This document shows positions 6,223 through 16,364 of a stretch of 24,031 nt of DNA, piece after piece (the first letter of the stretch is position 1; every line of letters starts with the position of its first letter). The position numbers were made by a program, and so were the translations under genes. The DNA is from JBGSIZ01 sp041742255. GTDB taxonomy: Bacteria > Pseudomonadota > Alphaproteobacteria > Rhodobacterales > Rhodobacteraceae. The DNA lies in contig JBGSIZ010000299.1 in NCBI GenBank assembly GCA_041742255.1, forward strand, positions 1-24,031, read 5' to 3'. The notes beneath the pieces are model-generated. The model had not been told where the DNA came from. It was given only the letters and a program-made list of their open reading frames with translations, and ran no database searches.

Positions 6223-8502
6223 ATGACCGACCATGCCCGTGATAGCCTGCGTCAGGCAGCACTCGATTACCACCGCTACCCGAAACCCGGCAAGCTGGAG
6301 ATCCGGGCGACCAAACCGCTCGCCAATGGCCGCGACCTTGCGCGGGCCTACAGCCCGGGCGTCGCCGAGGCCTGTCTGGAGATCAAATCAGACCCCGACA
6401 CCGCGCGGGACTACACCGCGCGCGGCAATCTTGTGGCGGTCGTCACCAACGGCACCGCCGTTCTGGGGCTGGGCAACATCGGTGCGCTGGCCAGCAAACC
6501 GGTGATGGAGGGCAAGGCCGTCCTGTTCAAGAAATTCGCCAGTATCGACTGTTTCGACATCGAACTGAACGAACCGGACCCGGTGAAACTGGCCGATATC
6601 GTCTGTGCGCTGGAACCCACCTTTGGCGCAATCAATCTGGAGGACATCAAGGCCCCCGATTGTTTCATCGTCGAGGCCCTGTGCCGCGAGCGGATGAAAA
6701 TTCCGGTGTTTCATGATGACCAACACGGCACCGCGATTGTGGTGGGGGCGGCCACGACCAACGCGCTGCATGTGGCGGGCAAACGGTTCGAGGATATCAA
6801 GATCGTCAGCACTGGAGGCGGGGCAGCCGGGATTGCCTGCCTCAACATGCTGCTGAAACTAGGGGTGCGGCGCGAAAACGTGTTCCTGTGCGACCTGCAA
6901 GGGCTGGTATATGCGGGGCGCGAGGCCGACATGACCCCGCAAAAGGCCGATTATGCCCAAGGCACCACGCCGGCTACCTTGTCAGACGTGATCGCGGGGG
7001 CCGACCTGTTTCTGGGCCTGTCCGGCCCCGGCGTCCTGACCCCGGACATGGTCGCCAAGATGGCCCCGCGCCCGATCATTTTTGCGCTGGCCAATCCCAA
7101 CCCCGAAATTGACCCCGCCGCCGCCCGCGCCGCCGCCCCAGACGCGATCATCGCAACAGGCCGCAGCGATTTTCCTAATCAGGTCAACAACGTGCTGTGT
7201 TTCCCGTTCATCTTTCGCGGTGCATTGGACGTCGGCGCGACCGAGATCAACGACGAGATGAAGATTGCCTGCATCAAAGGCATCGCCGACCTTGCCCGCG
7301 CCACCACCAGCGCCGAGGCAGCAGCGGCCTATCGCGGCGAAACCATGACCTTTGGGGCCGATTACCTGATCCCCAAACCGTTTGACCCGCGTCTGATGGG
7401 CGTGGTGGCCAGTGCTGTCGCCCGGGCCGCCATGGAAACCGGGGTTGCCACCCGCCCGCTAGCCGACATGGCCGCGTATAAACAACAGCTTGACGGGTCG
7501 GTATTCCGGTCCGCCATGATCATGCGCCCGGTGTTCGAGGCCGCGCGCACCGCCACCCGCCGCATCGTCTTTGCCGAAGGCGAGGATGAACGGGTGCTGC
7601 GCGCCGCACAGGCGATCATGGAAGAAACCACCGACACCCCCATTCTGATCGGCCGCCCCGAGGTGATCGAGGCGCGGTGCGAACGGGCGGGCCTGAAAAT
7701 CCGGCCCCGGCTGGACTTTGAGATTGTGAATCCCGAAAACGACCCGCGCTACCGCGATTATTGGGGCACCTACCACGATGTCATGGCGCGCCAAGGTGTG
7801 ACGCCCGATCTGGCCAAGGCGATCATGCGGACCAACACCACGGCCATCGGCGCGGTCATGGTCCACCGGGACGAGGCCGACAGCCTGATTTGCGGGACCT
7901 TCGGGCAATTCCTGTGGCACCTGAACTACGTCCAGCAAATTCTGGGCCGCGGCGGGCTGCACCCAGTGGGCGCGCTGTCGCTGATGATCCTCGAGGACGG
8001 ACCGCTGTTCATCGCCGACACACAGGTTCACCCCAACCCGACCCCCGACCAGATCGCGGAAACCGTGATCGGCTGCGCCCGCCATATCCGGCGGTTCGGG
8101 GTCGAACCCAAAATCGCGCTGTGTTCCCACAGCCAGTTTGGCAATCTGGATTGCGACACCGGGCGGCGGATGCGCGGGGCGCTGGACATTCTGGACGCGA
8201 CTCCCCGCGATTTCATCTACGAAGGCGAAATGCATGTGGACGCTGCGTTGGATGTGGACCTGCGCGACCGGATATTCCCCGGCAGCCGGATGCAGGGGGC
8301 GGCCAATTGCCTTGTGTTCGCAAACACCGATGCGGCATCCGGGGTGCGCAATATCCTCAAGATGCGGGCGGGCGGGCTGGAGGTCGGACCGATCCTGATG
8401 GGCATGGGCAACCGGGCGCATATCGTGACCCCGTCGATCACCGCGCGCGGCTTGCTGAATATGTCCGCCTTGGCAGGAACCCCCGTGGCGCACTACGGCT
8501 GA
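6223..8502 (+). CDS. maeB: NADP-type malic enzyme with phosphotransacetylase-like domain
   Basis: MaeB oxidatively decarboxylates malate to pyruvate, making NAD(P)H, and is used for growth on C2-C4 acids. The product has 759 residues, the size of the two-domain bacterial enzyme. The malic domain (about 1-430) shows YSPGVAEACLEI, TNGTAVLGLGNIGALASKPV, FHDDQHGTA near 163-171 and the dinucleotide loop GGGAAGIA near 197. From about residue 445 (FAEGEDERVLRAAQ) the protein is phosphotransacetylase-like. In this family that domain is regulatory, sensing acetyl-CoA, rather than catalytic. The start at 6223 has AAAGG 8 bases upstream and begins the family sequence; the frame is open upstream to 6118 without SD support. 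NADP preference is inferred from the family. Confidence 0.95.
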   Translation: MTDHARDSLRQAALDYHRYPKPGKLEIRATKPLANGRDLARAYSPGVAEACLEIKSDPDTARDYTARGNLVAVVTNGTAVLGLGNIGALASKPVMEGKAVLFKKFASIDCFDIELNEPDPVKLADIVCALEPTFGAINLEDIKAPDCFIVEALCRERMKIPVFHDDQHGTAIVVGAATTNALHVAGKRFEDIKIVSTGGGAAGIACLNMLLKLGVRRENVFLCDLQGLVYAGREADMTPQKADYAQGTTPATLSDVIAGADLFLGLSGPGVLTPDMVAKMAPRPIIFALANPNPEIDPAAARAAAPDAIIATGRSDFPNQVNNVLCFPFIFRGALDVGATEINDEMKIACIKGIADLARATTSAEAAAAYRGETMTFGADYLIPKPFDPRLMGVVASAVARAAMETGVATRPLADMAAYKQQLDGSVFRSAMIMRPVFEAARTATRRIVFAEGEDERVLRAAQAIMEETTDTPILIGRPEVIEARCERAGLKIRPRLDFEIVNPENDPRYRDYWGTYHDVMARQGVTPDLAKAIMRTNTTAIGAVMVHRDEADSLICGTFGQFLWHLNYVQQILGRGGLHPVGALSLMILEDGPLFIADTQVHPNPTPDQIAETVIGCARHIRRFGVEPKIALCSHSQFGNLDCDTGRRMRGALDILDATPRDFIYEGEMHVDAALDVDLRDRIFPGSRMQGAANCLVFANTDAASGVRNILKMRAGGLEVGPILMGMGNRAHIVTPSITARGLLNMSALAGTPVAHYG

Positions 8503-8531
8503 AAACGACGTTCGGTATCGCGACCGTATCG

Positions 8532-11162
8532 CTATTCCGAAAATTCAGGCGTCAACCGCCCGGTGCGCACGTCGTATTGATACCAGTTGCGGCAGAGGTC
8601 GTTCCCGGCCTTGCCACAGGATGACCCGCTGCGTTCCACCAAAATCTGGGTGTCGGTCACGAACTGATACCGCAGCACGTTGTCGTCCACGACGTTCCAA
8701 TAGGACAAAACGCCAGGCGGGTCGGTGCTGACCAAACGGCGGTTCATCAGGATCGTCGTCCGGCAGCCAGCAGTGCCGCAGTATTGCGCACGCGACCCTT
8801 TGCAGGTCACCTCGCCATAGTTCAGCACTATGTCGTCATAACCGTCTGCATCAAGGTCGGAATAGGTCAGGAACCCATCACCAAGCCGCACGTCATTGTC
8901 GCAAAACCGTTGGATCTGTTGAAACGGCGGAAAGGCAAAAATGTTCCCGTCATATCGCAGAATTTCTGCGTCGCCCGTGTTCGGTTCGGCGGCGATGGGT
9001 TGGGGTGCCGCGGCCTGCGGTTGCCCGGCTGCCGCGGGGCAGACGGTTGCCACATTGGTCAGGGCCACCCGCGACCCCCGCAGGCCCAGCGCGCCTTCGC
9101 CGTAAAAATCGTCTCCGATGATCTGGATGGACCCGCCGTTGCCCGCCATCAACGTCTCGATAAGCCCGAAATGCTGGTAGAAATCCAAGGCCCCGATATA
9201 CAGCGGGGTGCCCTCCAACGGCGTCATGTCGATCCGGTTCAGGTCAACGCCGTCCACTTGAATGAACGCGGTCAGGGTGGGACCCGCAAGATATCCATCT
9301 GTCCCGCCTGCCAACAGGGACAGCCCCCTGTTGCTGTCACAGGCGATCTGCAAACTGACGCGCCCCGGATCCTTGGACCCCTCCATAACCGTCACCGTCA
9401 CAGCCCGCACGATCTGAAGATCGGGGCGCGTCATGTCCTCCCAATATCCGGGGATCAGGTTGCCATTCCCATCGCGCGATCCTGCCGGGCGGGGGGCAGC
9501 GGCCGGAATATCCTCTGGGGCCGGAAAGGCAGCAGGAGCGACAGGCGCGGGCGCTGGCACAACCGCCGCCAGATCGCCCTCGCCCGCCAGCGGACACACC
9601 GCCAGAACCGGGGCAATCGCGGCGTCAAATCCCGCAGACCGCATCTGCCCTTGCAGGGTCATTGGTCCCCCCGTCAACTTGGTGAACGCGGTTTCTCCGC
9701 GCGACAACACCGAAAACAAAGGCTCCAACGCCGCAACCGGGGGCACGCCTGCGTAAATGAGAAAGCCCGGATTGGGATCGGGATCGTCGGTCCGTGTCAT
9801 GGCAAAGTCCGGCAACCGGGTCGGCACCGCGCCATCCAGATCGGACCCGTATTGGAAATACGCGGTATAGCGGTCGCCGGTGACCGAAAACGTCGTGTTG
9901 TCCGTCCGCTGCACCTGCGCACTGACAACAAGGCCCGCAATAAGCGGCCCACCGGGCATGCAGCCGAAAATCCGGGCGGAGGACGTCAAATCGCCCTCCA
10001 CACTCAGGATTTCCAGCATATAGGCGGTCGCGCGGCCCGTGGCGGGGTCGGTTTCCGAATACCACCGCCCGAATTCATTGTCGGCACCGGGCGAGATGGT
10101 CAATGCCTCGGGGTATTCTAACAGGCCAGACGAGGCGACCGGCAAGCTGGCCACGGGTGAGGGAGCCGCCGGCGCCGGGTCCACAGGGCGCGCGGTCAGC
10201 GGCTCCACTTCGGGGACCAGTCCCCCAATGGGCACCGTGCGCACCTTTTCCCAATTGACGCCCAGCCTATAGCGGCACCCCTCGTCGGCCCCAAACCCGC
10301 AGCGCGGACCGGGCAAACCCACGGTCAGGAACGGACCGTTGATTTCGAAATACCGCACCGCATCGTCAAACAGTTCATAGGACTGGTTGCCACCCGGATT
10401 TGTCGGCGCATCGGGGTCGGAAATATAGACCCCCACGCGGCACACGTCGCCGTCGCAAAACGTGCCGCCGTTCAAGGTGCAGGTGACCTTGCTGTAATCA
10501 AGCCAGGTATCCAGCCGTCCGTCGCCGTTGAAATCGTCCTCGCGCACGAACCCATCGGCAAGGGTAAAGGCATCGGTGGTGGCATTTGGGGCACCGCGGC
10601 ACACCTCATTGGCGATCTGGCGGCCCCGGATGGTCCAATCTTCCACATATCGTCCGGGGGCAATGCCGACGGGGCACAGCGCCTGAACCTGTGCAATCGA
10701 CTGGGCGGCACCCGCCACGCCAAGGGAATAGGTCAGATCAACGCGGCCACCCCCTGCCCCGTCACCTTGGATTCGCAGGGTCGTGACCGGGCCCGCCTGC
10801 ACCGACGCGAGCAGGTCCTCGTTCAACAGACTGTCTACAAATCCCTGAAACGTCACCACCGCTTGGACCCGCCCGGTTTCGCGCAAAAACATCGGCGCAT
10901 AGGTTTGTCCGCCCGCCGTGAGAGTCATCACGGCTTCGCCAAGTGGCATGGGCACGCCATCCGACACAAGGGCGACCCCCATTTGTTCATTGGTCGAGCA
11001 ACCAAACCCAAGACATAACGTGCGCCCCGAACCATCGCCCAATATCGGGCAGGTTGTTGCAAAGGTGGCACCTTCGATTGTCGTAACGTCCCATTCGGTT
11101 TGGGCACTGACGACAGGGGCCCAAGTCAGGGCGGCGAGAACGGCAAAGGCAAAACGCAGCAC
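8532..11162 (-). CDS. Large exported protein of repeated modules (A-B-A-A-B), function unknown
   Basis: I do not recognise the family. A GTG start at 11162 is preferred because GGAG lies 6 bases upstream and gives a clean signal peptide, cut after VVSA at residue 20. ATGs at 11204 and 11192 in the same frame lack an SD. The 876-residue product is modular. Type A modules of about 125-140 residues end in Cys-Pro (ALCP near 164, AVCP near 524, TVCP near 709). Two type B modules (about 185-310 and 750-870) each share a DGF, a DxNxDGxxD or DxDxDGxxD loop, VTC, a CR pair, DDxVRY and a final CG...CR. The acidic loops resemble FG-GAP/EF-hand calcium loops, and the repeated cysteines suggest disulfides. 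Pro/Ala-rich linkers separate modules. It converges on maeB (29-base gap) and is divergent from prpE. Confidence 0.88.
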   Translation of the reverse strand: MLRFAFAVLAALTWAPVVSAQTEWDVTTIEGATFATTCPILGDGSGRTLCLGFGCSTNEQMGVALVSDGVPMPLGEAVMTLTAGGQTYAPMFLRETGRVQAVVTFQGFVDSLLNEDLLASVQAGPVTTLRIQGDGAGGGRVDLTYSLGVAGAAQSIAQVQALCPVGIAPGRYVEDWTIRGRQIANEVCRGAPNATTDAFTLADGFVREDDFNGDGRLDTWLDYSKVTCTLNGGTFCDGDVCRVGVYISDPDAPTNPGGNQSYELFDDAVRYFEINGPFLTVGLPGPRCGFGADEGCRYRLGVNWEKVRTVPIGGLVPEVEPLTARPVDPAPAAPSPVASLPVASSGLLEYPEALTISPGADNEFGRWYSETDPATGRATAYMLEILSVEGDLTSSARIFGCMPGGPLIAGLVVSAQVQRTDNTTFSVTGDRYTAYFQYGSDLDGAVPTRLPDFAMTRTDDPDPNPGFLIYAGVPPVAALEPLFSVLSRGETAFTKLTGGPMTLQGQMRSAGFDAAIAPVLAVCPLAGEGDLAAVVPAPAPVAPAAFPAPEDIPAAAPRPAGSRDGNGNLIPGYWEDMTRPDLQIVRAVTVTVMEGSKDPGRVSLQIACDSNRGLSLLAGGTDGYLAGPTLTAFIQVDGVDLNRIDMTPLEGTPLYIGALDFYQHFGLIETLMAGNGGSIQIIGDDFYGEGALGLRGSRVALTNVATVCPAAAGQPQAAAPQPIAAEPNTGDAEILRYDGNIFAFPPFQQIQRFCDNDVRLGDGFLTYSDLDADGYDDIVLNYGEVTCKGSRAQYCGTAGCRTTILMNRRLVSTDPPGVLSYWNVVDDNVLRYQFVTDTQILVERSGSSCGKAGNDLCRNWYQYDVRTGRLTPEFSE

Positions 11163-11265
11163 GAAAATCTCCGGTTGAATACCCTCAAACATTGGGAGGG
11201 GCATGATAATTTTTCAACCCGGAATCACCGGATAGGTCCATTAAATCGCGTTGGTTCCGACGATG

Positions 11266-11362
11266 TTTGCAAGTTTGCAAAGCCGTTCAGGGATCGCAAA
11301 ACGGGACGGATCACGCCGGATATTTGCAAAATTAGCATCTGCAAAAGCGCGATATTGCAAAT
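11266..11362. promoter_or_regulatory. Cluster of TTTGCAAA-type boxes before prpE (probable ScfR-family sites)
   Basis: Five related words lie within 97 bases upstream of prpE. TTTGCAAG (11266-11273) abuts TTTGCAAA (11274-11281). A second TTTGCAAA (11323-11330) is followed after 7 bases by TCTGCAAA (11338-11345). ATTGCAAAT lies at about 11354-11362. TTTGCAAA is the known word bound by short-chain acyl-CoA regulators of the ScfR family (RamB, PccR), which control acetate and propionate assimilation. A propionyl-CoA synthetase gene is the expected kind of target. No ScfR gene is in the window, so the link is inferred. Confidence 0.65.
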
Positions 11363-11455
11363 ATTCTGTCGCGAGACCCCGCGCGTTTGCCGGAACGGGC
11401 TTGCCTGCCATGGGTCCGCTGCCTAACAAAGTTGCAGCAATCGGGGAGGATCGCC

Positions 11456-13348
11456 ATGGGCTATGCACAGGTTTATGAAAGCTGGCAAAAGGACCCGGAA
11501 GGGTTCTGGATGGAACAGGCCAAGGCGATTGACTGGGTAACGCCCCCCACACGCGCGCTGAACGCGGACCGTGCGCCGCTATATGAATGGTTCACCGATG
11601 CGCAGGTCAACACCTGCTACAACGCGCTCGACCGGCATGTGCTGGGCGGGCGGGCGAACCAGACCGCGATCATCTACGACAGCCCGATCACCGGAACCAA
11701 ATCCCACATCACCTATGCGGATATGTTGACCAAGGTGGCGACGCTGGCGGGAACACTGGCCGCCCATGGGATCACCAAAGGCGACAGGGTCATCCTGTAT
11801 ATGCCGATGATCCCAGAGGCGTTGATGGCCATGCTGGCCTGTGCGCGGATCGGGGCCATCCATTCGGTGGTCTTCGGCGGCTTTGCGGCGCATGAACTGG
11901 CGGTGCGGATCGACGATGCCACGCCCAAGGCGATCATCGCGGCGTCCTGCGGATTGGAACCGGGGCGGATCGTGCCCTACAAGCCCTTGATCGACGGGGC
12001 CATCGCGCAGGCGACGCACCAGCCCGAATTTTGCCTGATCCTGCAACGCGACCAACACCCTTGCGACCTGATCCCGGGGCGCGATCTGGACTGGCACGCG
12101 GCACAGGTGGGCGTGACCCCGGCAGACTGCGTTCCGGTCGAGGGCAGCCACCCGGCCTATATCCTCTACACCTCCGGCACGACGGGCGCGCCCAAAGGCG
12201 TGGTGCGGCCCACCGCCGGGCATCTTGTGGCGCTGCATTGGACGATGAAAAACGTCTATAACGTGGACCCCGGCGATGTGTTCTGGGCGGCGTCCGATGT
12301 GGGTTGGGTCGTGGGGCACAGTTACATCTGTTACGGCCCCTTGATCCACGGCAACACGACCGTGGTGTTCGAGGGCAAACCGGTGGGCACACCCGATGCC
12401 GCGACGTTCTGGCGGGTGATCGCCGAACACAACGTGCGCAGCTTTTTCACGGCCCCCACCGCGTTCCGCGCCATCAAACGGGACGACCCCACGGGTGCCC
12501 TGATCGCAGGCCACGACATTTCGTGTTTGCGCGCGCTTTATCTGGCGGGGGAACGGGCAGACCCGGACACGATCCTGTGGGCGCAAAACGTGATGAAGGT
12601 GCCCGTTTATGACCATTGGTGGCAAACCGAAACCGGGTTCCCCATTGCCGGCAATCCGGCAGGGATCGAGGCATTGCCCGTCAAGATCGGGTCGCCCACG
12701 GTAGCGATGCCCGGCTACGACGTGCAAATTCTGGACGAGGCCGGGCACCCGGTAAAGGCAGGGGAACTGGGCGCGATTGCGGTCAAACTGCCGCTGCCAC
12801 CGGGCACCTTTCCCACCCTGTGGAACGCCGAGGACCGGTTCCGCAAAAGCTATCTCGATCATTTCCCCGGCTATTACGAAACCGGGGACGCGGGAATGAA
12901 GGACGAAGACGGCTATTTGTGGATCATGGCGCGCACCGACGACGTGATCAACGTGGCCGGGCACCGCCTGTCCACCGGCGCCATGGAAGAAGTGCTGGCC
13001 GGCCACCCGGACGTGGCCGAATGCGCGGTGATCGGGGTCACGGACACGCTAAAGGGTCAGGTGCCGCTGGGGTTCTTGTGCCTGAACAAGGGGTGCAACC
13101 GCCCCCACACCGACATCGTGCGCGAGGTGGTGGCGCGGGTGCGCGACCAGATCGGCCCTGTGGCCGCCTTCAAACTGGCCTGTGTGGTGGACCGTTTGCC
13201 CAAAACCCGATCCGGCAAGATCCTGCGGGCCACAATGGTGAAAATCGCCGACAGCGCGCCGTTCAAGATGCCCGCAACCATCGACGATCCAGCCATTCTG
13301 GACGAAATCCGGGCAGCGTTGCAGCCGATGGGATATGCAGGCGGCTGA
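11456..13348 (+). CDS. prpE: Propionyl-CoA synthetase (propionate-CoA ligase)
   Basis: PrpE activates propionate to propionyl-CoA through a propionyl-AMP intermediate, the entry step of propionate use. The 630-residue product matches the acetyl/propionyl-CoA synthetase branch of the AMP-forming superfamily. It has the P-loop-like YTSGTTGAPKGV at about 236-247, YDHWWQTETG, the hinge-region YETGDAGMKDEDGYLW, and the C-terminal PKTRSGKILR with catalytic Lys588, which in this family is controlled by acylation. The start GYAQVYESW and the FGGFAAHELAVRIDDA block are PrpE-like rather than Acs-like. The ATG at 11456 has a strong GGGGAGGA 5 bases upstream; an in-frame extension to 11387 is unnecessary. 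TTTGCAAA boxes lie upstream. The gene ends 8 bases before a convergent gene. Confidence 0.95.
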   Translation: MGYAQVYESWQKDPEGFWMEQAKAIDWVTPPTRALNADRAPLYEWFTDAQVNTCYNALDRHVLGGRANQTAIIYDSPITGTKSHITYADMLTKVATLAGTLAAHGITKGDRVILYMPMIPEALMAMLACARIGAIHSVVFGGFAAHELAVRIDDATPKAIIAASCGLEPGRIVPYKPLIDGAIAQATHQPEFCLILQRDQHPCDLIPGRDLDWHAAQVGVTPADCVPVEGSHPAYILYTSGTTGAPKGVVRPTAGHLVALHWTMKNVYNVDPGDVFWAASDVGWVVGHSYICYGPLIHGNTTVVFEGKPVGTPDAATFWRVIAEHNVRSFFTAPTAFRAIKRDDPTGALIAGHDISCLRALYLAGERADPDTILWAQNVMKVPVYDHWWQTETGFPIAGNPAGIEALPVKIGSPTVAMPGYDVQILDEAGHPVKAGELGAIAVKLPLPPGTFPTLWNAEDRFRKSYLDHFPGYYETGDAGMKDEDGYLWIMARTDDVINVAGHRLSTGAMEEVLAGHPDVAECAVIGVTDTLKGQVPLGFLCLNKGCNRPHTDIVREVVARVRDQIGPVAAFKLACVVDRLPKTRSGKILRATMVKIADSAPFKMPATIDDPAILDEIRAALQPMGYAGG

Positions 13349-13356
13349 TGCCCGGC

Positions 13357-14043
13357 CTAATTTGTCACGAAAGGCAAATCGGTCATGATGATCAGGTTTT
13401 GGGCGACGTCGGCGCGGTAGACCACCGACCACGGCGCGCCCACCTCTACCCGACCGGGAACGCGGGCACCCCAATGCACCTCGCCCGGGGCAGGGACATA
13501 GGGTTGCTCGACACCTGCCAACCCTGCGCTGATGGTGCCGGGCGTCATATCGGCGGCCTCTGGCATCCGCGACTGGATGGCGGCAACCATAGCGGCCTTG
13601 TCCGGCAAGGCATCCGGCACGAACGGCGTGAAATCCACGACACATACCAACCGCGCCACGGCGTTCGTCGGCATCGGATCGGTGGGCATAACCGGGGGCA
13701 ACGACACGGCAAAGGCGTCTGTTCCCGCTTGGATCATCGCATCCACCGGGTGACCATACCGCGCGCAGTTTACCATCATAACAGGCGTGCCGCCCCGGGT
13801 CAGATCCGCCGAAACGGCCCAGTAATAAGGGTCAACCACCTCTTCGGGTAAAAACGCGGCGTCTTGCCATTGCTGCACTACAACGCCATCGGAAAACGGT
13901 TGAAACTGTCCCAGGAAGGCTTCATCGCCCAGATCGGCGCGGGTCAGAGCGGCCAGCACGGCGTCCGCATCAACCGGGGACGCCGTGGCTTGCGCCCCGA
14001 CGGATATAGGCAACACCATCGCCAGAACGAAACCCCGGATCAT
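13357..14043 (-). CDS. Small exported protein, function unknown
   Basis: I do not recognise this protein. The 228-residue product has an N-terminal signal peptide (MIRGFVLAMVLPISVGAQA, cut near 18-22) and no later membrane segment, so it should be periplasmic or secreted. The mature part has two cysteines, in MVNCARYG and RLVCVVDF, that could form one disulfide. It has a WQDAAFLPEEVVDPYYW segment and a C-terminal beta-like stretch (WSVVYRADVAQNLIIMTDLPFV). Its ATG at 14043 overlaps the nadK stop in an ATGA, so it is translated with NAD kinase although the two act in different compartments. It converges on prpE with an 8-base gap. Confidence 0.8.
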   Translation of the reverse strand: MIRGFVLAMVLPISVGAQATASPVDADAVLAALTRADLGDEAFLGQFQPFSDGVVVQQWQDAAFLPEEVVDPYYWAVSADLTRGGTPVMMVNCARYGHPVDAMIQAGTDAFAVSLPPVMPTDPMPTNAVARLVCVVDFTPFVPDALPDKAAMVAAIQSRMPEAADMTPGTISAGLAGVEQPYVPAPGEVHWGARVPGRVEVGAPWSVVYRADVAQNLIIMTDLPFVTN

Positions 14044-14807
14044 GTAAACTGCTCCTGCGTCAGCCGTTCCTCAAGCCCGTGGCCGGGGTCGAACAGGATG
14101 CGGTGGGTGATCCCCGGTTCGCTGCGGATTTCCACGCGGGCCACGTCGCGGACGGATTTGCCATCGGCGTCGGCCATCACCGGGCGTTTGGCCGGGTCGA
14201 TCACGTCAAACACCACCACGGCGGCCTTGGGCAACAAGGCCCCGCGCCACCGGCGGGGACGAAACGCGGCCATCGCGGTCAGGGCCAGAACATCGGACCC
14301 GATCGGCAGAATGGGACCATGGGCGGAGTAGTTATAGGCGGTGGACCCGGCAGGGGTGGCCACCAGCGCGCCGTCACAGATCAATTCGGCCATCCGCAAT
14401 TTGTCATCAATCGTGATGCGCAACCGGGCGGCCTGTGGCCCCGCGCGCAGCAACGACACCTCGTTTATGGCCAACCCGTGATGCACGGACCCGTCCATGC
14501 AAGTGGCAGTCATGGCGAGCGGATTGATCGCCTCCTCCTCGGCGGCGGCAAGCCGGAACAACAGGTCAGCCTCGTGGTATTCGTTCATCAAAAACCCGAC
14601 CGTGCCGCGGTTCATGCCATAAACAGGGGCACCCAGATGCTGGGTGGCGTGCAGGGTCTGCAACATGAACCCATCCCCGCCCAAGGCCACGATGACATCG
14701 GCGGCGTCCGGGGGCACCTGCCCATAATGCGCGGTCAGATCGGCAAGGGCTTCCTGCGCCAGCGGGGCCTCGCTCGCCAGAAAGGCAATCTTTTGACTGT
14801 GTTGCAT
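14040..14807 (-). CDS. nadK: NAD kinase
   Basis: NadK phosphorylates NAD to NADP in the cytoplasm. The 255-residue product is short, as usual for alphaproteobacterial forms. The catalytic GGDG lies at 43-46 (IVALGGDGFML), NE at 115-116 (AINEVSL), and the conserved DGALVATPAGSTAY at 145-158, so all key motifs are intact. The ATG at 14807 is preceded by GGAGGA at good spacing. The frame continues upstream to 14891, but that part lacks family sequence. The 3' end overlaps the small exported-protein gene by four bases. The 174 bases to the divergent glyA contain no other gene that I can support. Confidence 0.95.
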   Translation of the reverse strand: MQHSQKIAFLASEAPLAQEALADLTAHYGQVPPDAADVIVALGGDGFMLQTLHATQHLGAPVYGMNRGTVGFLMNEYHEADLLFRLAAAEEEAINPLAMTATCMDGSVHHGLAINEVSLLRAGPQAARLRITIDDKLRMAELICDGALVATPAGSTAYNYSAHGPILPIGSDVLALTAMAAFRPRRWRGALLPKAAVVVFDVIDPAKRPVMADADGKSVRDVARVEIRSEPGITHRILFDPGHGLEERLTQEQFT

Positions 14808-14981
14808 CCGGTCCTCCACCTCGCCGTGGTCAACGTCGCGCGCCGCGATCGGAAACGCAAGGCGCGGATCGGGTGCGGCCAATGGCGGCAACGGCGGCGG
14901 CGACGTCGTTTTGTGGGTTTTCCGAACCGCAAACTGGCCCTATGTCCTGTCCACCCGTCCCCCATGCCAGAGGCCCCCCTG

Positions 14982-16277
<1,296 letters not shown>

Positions 16278-16295
16278 TCTGCACAAATCCTGCCC

Positions 16296-16325
16296 AAGGC
16301 CGCCCCATGTCCTGCGGGCGGCCTT
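16296..16325 (+). terminator. Hairpin terminator after glyA
   Basis: AAGGCCGCC (16296-16304) and GGCGGCCTT (16317-16325) form an exact 9-bp stem with a 12-base loop, 18 bases after the glyA stop. The stem is GC-rich with A and T outer pairs, but no long T run follows, so termination may be partial. The structure argues against starting the next gene at the ATG at 16329. Confidence 0.65.
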
Positions 16326-16364
16326 GTCATGTCTGGGCCAACAGACGGCAACGGGACAGGCACC

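Noticed and set aside
8503..8531. Terminator in the gap between maeB and the modular protein gene
   Set aside because: The gap has GTATCG direct repeats and weak TTCGG/CCGAA arms but no stable stem with a T run.
14079..14981. N-terminal extension of glyA in the same frame
   Set aside because: The extension is antisense to nadK and the GlyA family sequence begins at 14982 with an SD in front.
14808..14981. Riboswitch or extra gene between nadK and glyA
   Set aside because: I found no glycine-riboswitch-like core and no short frame with an SD other than the two gene starts.
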